Notes under the pieces: generated by a model
What the model was told of the DNA's origin: nothing
Database searches by the model: none
What the model saw: the letters and a program-made list of their open reading frames with translations, nothing else
Position numbers and translations under genes: made by a program
Origin: Oscillospiraceae bacterium
Lineage (GTDB): Bacteria; Bacillota; Clostridia; Oscillospirales; Ruminococcaceae
Direction: 5' to 3'
Length of the DNA: 20,530 nucleotides
Assembly (NCBI GenBank): GCA_020024475.1
Contig: JAHHTS010000041.1
Location: 1 to 20,530, forward strand
Shown here: positions 16,357 through 20,530 of the stretch, one piece after another
How positions within the stretch are numbered: position 1 is the first letter of the stretch
Layout of the letters: each line of letters begins with the position of its first letter

Positions 16357-17529
16357 TTAAAAATAACTTACTTTAATTTTTTTACCCATTTTCTTTAAAC
16401 ATTGAGATAATTCATCGACCAAAGTCATCTTAATACTAAAATTAATTGGCAAATCTGGATTTTGATGTGCAGGATTTATTGCGCGCCCAACATAGAAATT
16501 GATATCAGTTGCTTCTTCAAATAACATTCTGCTTATGAGAGATGCGCCGTCTCGATTAAAATTCCATTGTTCATAGAGCTTATTTTCTTCAAGATAATCT
16601 TTGGCGTATTCAACAACACGATTTATTGTTATAACACCTTCTGTAACAAGGTCCACACCTTCGATTTCGGCAATAGGAGGAATATCTGATTGTTCAAAAT
16701 TAAGAGATGTTTTTAATGGTTTATTGAGATATTTGGCTGCAATAGCTGATGTAGTACCACCACATACAATGTGTTTTCCATCTTTTGCAAAAAATAATGA
16801 CATCATTCTATCACAGTCATCAGGATTATATGGAGGACCAAAAAGAATATTCATAGGTTGTCTTTTGCGTATTTTAATAACACAAGCTGTTGCATCATCA
16901 GCAGGTTCAAAGCCATAAAGTTTATCACATTCCTCAATCAAAATCGTAGATAAATTTTTAGCTGTATACCCAACAGTTATTAATGTTTCCATAAAAGATA
17001 TAATTTCATCTCTTTGCCAACCAAAATTATAAGATATTCCCATGCCAGCATGAGGGCAACCATCACTCATAGCGATAAAAACATCATTTTCTTGTAAATT
17101 TACAACAGATTTATATATGATTTTGCCACCTATATTTAGCTCAATCTTAGGATAATCATAATTTATTTGATTTCTTATAATAATCACTTGAGGATTATCA
17201 TATTGAAAAATTTCAGCTGTTTCATTGTTTATAATATGAATAATCGTAAAAGTTGAATAAGCAACACCGTGTTCAGATGAAACGGGCAATGTTGCAGCAA
17301 TTGTAGAAACGCAATCTTCAATATCTAATCCCTCAGCTATCATGGTTGAGATAATTTTAGATGTCAAAGTAGATAAAATACTTGCTTTTACACCACTGCC
17401 AAGACCGTCGGATAAAACAACAACTGTAGAATTTTCATCAATATCTATAACATCAACATGGTCACCACACAAGCTTTCTCCATAATGATTTATACTTTTA
17501 TATCCTATATCTGAGCATAAATTATTCAT
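16357..17529 (-). CDS. SpoIIE/PP2C-type phosphatase of sensory hydrogenase locus
   Basis: This 390-residue protein has an N-terminal SpoIIE-type Ser/Thr phosphatase domain (residues 1-222). Metal-binding acidic motifs are visible: CGDHVD (D23), LSDGLGSG (D41), MSDGCPHAG (near 153) and ADDATA (near 212). Residues 225-390 form a separate domain of unknown family with 'NILFGPPYNPDDCDRMMSL' and 'HIVCGGTTSAIAAKYL'. It is not membrane-bound. Phosphatases of this kind (called HsfB in some species) accompany group C [FeFe] hydrogenases and are presumed to turn the sensor state into dephosphorylation of a regulator. The ATG overlaps the hydrogenase gene end by 8 bases. The protein substrate is not in the window. 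Confidence 0.88.
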   Translation of the reverse strand: MNNLCSDIGYKSINHYGESLCGDHVDVIDIDENSTVVVLSDGLGSGVKASILSTLTSKIISTMIAEGLDIEDCVSTIAATLPVSSEHGVAYSTFTIIHIINNETAEIFQYDNPQVIIIRNQINYDYPKIELNIGGKIIYKSVVNLQENDVFIAMSDGCPHAGMGISYNFGWQRDEIISFMETLITVGYTAKNLSTILIEECDKLYGFEPADDATACVIKIRKRQPMNILFGPPYNPDDCDRMMSLFFAKDGKHIVCGGTTSAIAAKYLNKPLKTSLNFEQSDIPPIAEIEGVDLVTEGVITINRVVEYAKDYLEENKLYEQWNFNRDGASLISRMLFEEATDINFYVGRAINPAHQNPDLPINFSIKMTLVDELSQCLKKMGKKIKVSYF

Positions 17530-19201
17530 TAGAGATAGTCTCCTTTAATTTGGTAAGTGCAATTTTTGTTTCAGCTGCTGTTTCTCCAAGTAAAGATGCA
17601 ATTTCTTGAACGATACGCATTTGCTTATCAACAACTTTATCAGCAACTTCTATTGTATGTTGATTTATTTTTTCTTTTCGTTCTCTTTCATGTTCATCAT
17701 CAGTAACATCACGCATTATACATATTAAAACGTGAGAATCCTTTGTATAAACAATTATTTGTTCAACATAACGATTGTATTCTGTAAGATATATTCTTTC
17801 GTTCTTTATATCTTTTCCTGTTGTCATAACCCTAATAAATGGAGTAGGGTCTAAAACTCTTATAACTTGTGAACCAAGAATATCAGAGGAACAGCGAATA
17901 TTCATTATCTTCAAAGCAGCATCATTTATTTGCTGAACTTCCAGATTTTCATTTAAAACAAAAATGCCGTTTGGAGTATTATTGATAATAGTGTCAGAAA
18001 AACTTTCTGCTCTATCTTTTAAAAATGGAATACACATGGAAATTTCTGCTTTTCCTTGACATACAGCAATTGCTTTTTCTCTGCAAGTATCATATCCGCA
18101 AGAACCACAATTTAATTCCTGAGTAACATTAAACTTGCCCATTTGTCTTAATACACTGTTTATTTCAGCTTCTGAAGGCATAAGTAATTTAGGCTTTATG
18201 TATGAGAATGTTTTTTTAATTTCATAAGAAGGAGGTTGTTCAACAATAAAGTCTTCTTTTCCGGCATAATTTATAACAGATAGATAATCATTTATAAGAG
18301 ATTTATGAGGATTACTCATAGCAGGACCATTTATACAGTTTCCTTCACAAGCAGACATTTCAATAAAGCATTTATGTATTTTACCGTCTTCAATATCTTT
18401 GAGTACGGACATACAATTTTGAACACCGTCAACAGATAAATAGTTAAACTCAGTATTGTCCTGAGACATGGTTTTGATAATACCTCCAGTGATAGGAAAT
18501 AATCTTGCTTTACTATTTTCTGTTACGTCTAATTCTTCCTCTTCTAATTCAATATTTTCTTCCTTGAGCCATTGGTCAAATTCTTCAAATGTAAGAACAG
18601 CATCAACCGTATTTTCATAGTATTTTGCTTCATCTTTTTTGGCTATACATGGGCCAATAAAAACTGTTTTTGCATCAGGATACCTTTTTTTTATATCCAA
18701 ACAGTGAGCTTGCATAGGGGATATTACATCTGCAAGATACTCCAAAGCAACAGGGTAATATTTTTGAATTAAGAGATTTATTGAGTGACAACTTGATGAT
18801 ATAACAATATCTCTGTCAACTTCATTTAAAAGACGCTCATATTCACGTTTTACAATTGTTGCACCTATTGCTGTTTCTTCAGCATCAAAAAATCCAAGTT
18901 TTTTAACTGCAGTTTTTATTGAGTTTATACCAACATTATGATAGTTTGCAATAAAAGATGGTGAAATACTTGCAATTACAGGGACAGAACTTTGCAACAA
19001 TAATTTTACCTTTTCTGTTTCATTAACAATTTGTTTTGCATTTTGAGGACATACAACAAAACATTTTCCACATAAAATACATTCATTTCCGATGATATAT
19101 GCTTGATTACCAGAAAATCTAATTGCTTTAACCGGACAATATCTTATACATTTATGGCAACTCTTACAATTGGATTTTTTTAATGTCATGCAGCTTGGCA
19201 T
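17522..19201 (-). CDS. hydS: Group C (sensory) [FeFe] hydrogenase with PAS domain
   Basis: This 559-residue protein carries two [4Fe-4S] ferredoxin motifs: C12/C15/C18/C22 and C41/C44/C47/C51. The H-cluster domain has L1 as SSSCHS (C138), L2 as GPCIAKKDE (C185) and L3 as EMSACEGNC (C285, C289). An Fe-S motif follows with C365/C368/C373/C390, then a PAS domain (about 395-505) and a helical tail (505-559). All four H-cluster cysteine ligands are kept, but the proton-transfer cysteine before C138 is serine (S137). This fits a slow sensor more than a bulk hydrogenase. The ATG at 19199-19201 has AAAGGAG upstream; the 25 residues read before it are not needed. Confidence 0.93.
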   Translation of the reverse strand: MPSCMTLKKSNCKSCHKCIRYCPVKAIRFSGNQAYIIGNECILCGKCFVVCPQNAKQIVNETEKVKLLLQSSVPVIASISPSFIANYHNVGINSIKTAVKKLGFFDAEETAIGATIVKREYERLLNEVDRDIVISSSCHSINLLIQKYYPVALEYLADVISPMQAHCLDIKKRYPDAKTVFIGPCIAKKDEAKYYENTVDAVLTFEEFDQWLKEENIELEEEELDVTENSKARLFPITGGIIKTMSQDNTEFNYLSVDGVQNCMSVLKDIEDGKIHKCFIEMSACEGNCINGPAMSNPHKSLINDYLSVINYAGKEDFIVEQPPSYEIKKTFSYIKPKLLMPSEAEINSVLRQMGKFNVTQELNCGSCGYDTCREKAIAVCQGKAEISMCIPFLKDRAESFSDTIINNTPNGIFVLNENLEVQQINDAALKIMNIRCSSDILGSQVIRVLDPTPFIRVMTTGKDIKNERIYLTEYNRYVEQIIVYTKDSHVLICIMRDVTDDEHERERKEKINQHTIEVADKVVDKQMRIVQEIASLLGETAAETKIALTKLKETISNE

Positions 19202-19248
19202 AATATGCAAACTCCTTTCAATTGAAATACAATATTTTACTGTTAAAC

Positions 19249-19284
19249 AATTACACTTGACAATTATAGTTATCAAGTGTAATT
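19249..19284 (-). promoter_or_regulatory. 12-bp inverted repeat upstream of the hydrogenase gene
   Basis: AATTACACTTGA (19249-19260) and TCAAGTGTAATT (19273-19284) are perfect 12-base arms around a 12-base centre. The centre holds TATAAT on the minus strand (19268-19263), but no good -35 box is seen. It overlaps neither gene: the preceding gene ends at 19294. It could be an operator over an internal promoter, or an mRNA stem that tunes relative expression of the two genes. Confidence 0.5.
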
Positions 19285-19293
19285 TGATACAGA

Positions 19294-19533
19294 TTATAAT
19301 TTTTGAAGAACATTATTTATAAAAAATTCATCTACAGATTCTGGTGTTACTGAAAAAAACTCATCATCAACTGTTACACAAACTCCTTTTTGGCATTGAC
19401 CCATACAGAATGCACCACCAAGCTGAACTTTGTCATCAAGAGAGTACTTTGCTATAAGCTCTTGAAACTTTTCAACGACCTGTCTAGCGCCTTTTATATG
19501 ACATGAACTACCAATGCAAATTGTTATTTTCAT
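19294..19533 (-). CDS. Thioredoxin-like [2Fe-2S] ferredoxin (NuoE C-terminal type)
   Basis: This 79-residue soluble protein corresponds to the C-terminal [2Fe-2S] half of NuoE/HydC-like proteins alone. Ligands are C6 and C11 (CIGSSCHIKG) and C43 and C47 (GAFCMGQCQKG); a fifth cysteine, C52, follows. It should pass electrons to or from the sensory hydrogenase or report redox state. Stand-alone thioredoxin-like ferredoxins of this type recur beside group C hydrogenases. GGAG lies about 10 bases before the ATG, and the gene starts 12 bases after the kinase-like gene. The NuoE N-terminal helical half is absent, which is normal for this short form. Confidence 0.88.
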   Translation of the reverse strand: MKITICIGSSCHIKGARQVVEKFQELIAKYSLDDKVQLGGAFCMGQCQKGVCVTVDDEFFSVTPESVDEFFINNVLQKL

Positions 19534-19545
19534 GATTATTGCTCC

Positions 19546-20295
19546 TTATTCGAAATCTACAATATTTACCCAAGGAAGTAATAATTCACGTTCATTTTCA
19601 TTTCCTTTAACAAGCTGTGAAGCAGCTACCAATGAAAGCCATTTTTGCACATATTGTTTTGCGGTATCGCTTTTTTCGCAGAAAAGATTAAGATATTTTT
19701 CAGCACCTTCTTTGTCACCGTTAATTAACATTAATAAAAATGTTCTTGCAGCATCAGCAGAAGCGTTACCTTGTGTTGCGTGTGACCAGTCTAAAATATA
19801 TGGTATCCCATCATCACTTATAATAATGTTTGATGGAGTAAAGTCACCATGACAAATTTTTGTGTGTTTAGGCATAGCATTAAGACGAGCGTGAAGGTCA
19901 TATCTAGTGGTTGCATTAAGACCTGACTGACAGATGTGAAGATTCATTCTGTCCTTTAAATTGTTTAGCAATGTGCAACTGTGTTTATTTATATCAATCT
20001 GCAAATCAACAAGGAGTTCAAGATATTCATCTTTTTTATCAGGATTTTCATTAATAAGTTGAGCCATAGTTTTGCCACTTATATATTCAGAAATAATAGC
20101 CCATTTTCCGTCCACAGTTGTAACTTCAAGAATTTTTGGTACATTTATGCCAGTTAATTCAATTCTTGCATGGTTAAGAGCTTCGTTTAGAACATCTGCC
20201 TTTGTAAAATCTTTATGAAAAACTTTTATACATTTATCATCATCACGGTAGATTGTTTTTTTGTTTCTAACAGCTATAACTCTGTCTAATTTCAT
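19546..20295 (-). CDS. APH-fold (aminoglycoside phosphotransferase-like) kinase
   Basis: This 249-residue kinase-fold protein has a probable ATP-binding lysine K24 in 'KCIKVFHKDF', a catalytic loop CHGDFTPSN (H149, D151, N156) and a metal-binding ILDWSH (D169). The first ATG with GGAGG seven bases upstream is at 20293-20295. A TTG fifteen bases earlier is part of that ribosome binding site. The APH fold also covers homoserine, choline and small-molecule kinases. Nothing here points to antibiotic resistance: it is the first gene of a sensory hydrogenase operon. It may phosphorylate a protein or small molecule in opposition to the SpoIIE-type phosphatase, which is inference from context. Confidence 0.85.
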   Translation of the reverse strand: MKLDRVIAVRNKKTIYRDDDKCIKVFHKDFTKADVLNEALNHARIELTGINVPKILEVTTVDGKWAIISEYISGKTMAQLINENPDKKDEYLELLVDLQIDINKHSCTLLNNLKDRMNLHICQSGLNATTRYDLHARLNAMPKHTKICHGDFTPSNIIISDDGIPYILDWSHATQGNASADAARTFLLMLINGDKEGAEKYLNLFCEKSDTAKQYVQKWLSLVAASQLVKGNENERELLLPWVNIVDFE

Positions 20296-20408
20296 TTTTA
20301 ATGCCTCCAATAATTTAAGTTTTGAAATGTGTGTTAATATTATAATTTTAATGTTAGCTATATTTTAGAAATTATAAAATATTATTTATACACAAATCAT
20401 ATCTTTAC

Positions 20409-20445
20409 CAAAAGTTTTATGTTTTTATTATACCACAAACTTTTG
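20409..20445. promoter_or_regulatory. Inverted repeat around the -10 box of the hydrogenase operon
   Basis: CAAAAGTTT (20409-20417) and AAACTTTTG (20437-20445) are perfect 9-base arms with a 19-base centre that contains the -10 box. It is a likely binding site for an unidentified dimeric regulator, or a stem in the leader if transcription starts within it. Confidence 0.45.
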
Positions 20446-20455
20446 AGCCTTTGAA
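20427..20455 (-). promoter_or_regulatory. Promoter of the kinase-hydrogenase operon
   Basis: On the minus strand TTCAAA (20455-20450), a 17-base spacer and an extended -10 TGGTATAAT (TATAAT at 20432-20427) form a good sigma-A promoter. The leader to the ATG at 20295 would be about 125 bases and AT-rich, with no riboswitch-like structure that I could recognise. From 20456 to the window end I see only AT-rich sequence with a repeated TTACAA (20507-20512 and 20525-20530). Confidence 0.6.
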
Positions 20456-20530
20456 TAAATTATAAATTGTGTAACCTATTTTTTACGTTATGGTCAAAAT
20501 ATTTTTGATTTATTACAACAGATGTTACAA

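Noticed and set aside
19546..20295. Cargo antibiotic-resistance gene
   Set aside because: The gene is far from the conjugative element, belongs to the hydrogenase operon and shows no sign of recent transfer.
1..20530. CRISPR arrays, tRNA or rRNA genes, insertion sequences, restriction or toxin-antitoxin pairs
   Set aside because: No regularly spaced repeats, cloverleaf-like sequences, transposase motifs or paired toxin/antitoxin genes were found on either strand.
20456..20530. Rex-type redox operator upstream of the hydrogenase operon
   Set aside because: TTGTAA/TTACAA words occur, but they are direct repeats and do not form the TTGTTAA-N4-TTAACAA palindrome.

Overview
The window comes from a low-GC, AT-rich Gram-positive anaerobe, most probably a member of the Clostridia. 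The signs are strong GGAGG ribosome binding sites, frequent GTG/TTG starts, a Tn1549/CTn2-style integrative and conjugative element (ICE), and a sensory [FeFe]-hydrogenase locus. The genus cannot be fixed from the sequence.

Region 1 (1 to about 11110, all minus strand) is the transfer module of a conjugative element, read right to left. In transcription order it holds: a broken DUF3991/TOPRIM primase-like gene; a YodL-DUF3846 protein; a small gap rich in inverted repeats that is a good oriT candidate; a 40-residue DUF3789-like membrane peptide; MobC; a MOBP-type relaxase; a PcfB (DUF3801) relaxase accessory; an ArdC-like protein; a 60-residue protein; the VirD4 coupling ATPase; a Maff2/VirB2-like membrane protein; a TrbL/VirB6-like channel protein; PrgI; VirB4; and the first 57 codons of a membrane-anchored protein that runs off the left edge. 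MobC and the relaxase should nick and lead the DNA at oriT. PcfB and VirD4 should deliver it to the channel built from the VirB2-, VirB6-, PrgI- and VirB4-like proteins. No integrase, excisionase or attachment site is visible.

Region 2 (about 11095 to 11122) is a sharp junction where the primase-like gene and an M56/BlaR1-type peptidase gene are both cut off at their 5' ends, head to head. Together with a +1 frameshift at a T7 run and an in-frame stop in the primase gene, this marks the right side of the element as decaying or rearranged.

Region 3 (11111 to 16305) holds cell-envelope and regulatory genes: the truncated M56 peptidase, an ECF sigma factor with a DUF4179 anti-sigma-like membrane partner (plus strand), then a YtrA-type GntR repressor and a DUF5808 membrane protein (minus strand) behind a promoter overlapped by a 13-bp palindromic operator.

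Region 4 (16357 to 20530, minus strand) is a compact four-gene operon: an APH-fold kinase, a thioredoxin-like [2Fe-2S] protein, a group C (sensory) [FeFe] hydrogenase with a C-terminal PAS domain, and a SpoIIE/PP2C-type phosphatase with an uncharacterised C-terminal domain. The likely logic is hydrogen or redox sensing by the hydrogenase H-cluster, relayed through PAS to the phosphatase. The kinase-like protein is the least understood member. This operon is the best candidate for little-described biology in the window.
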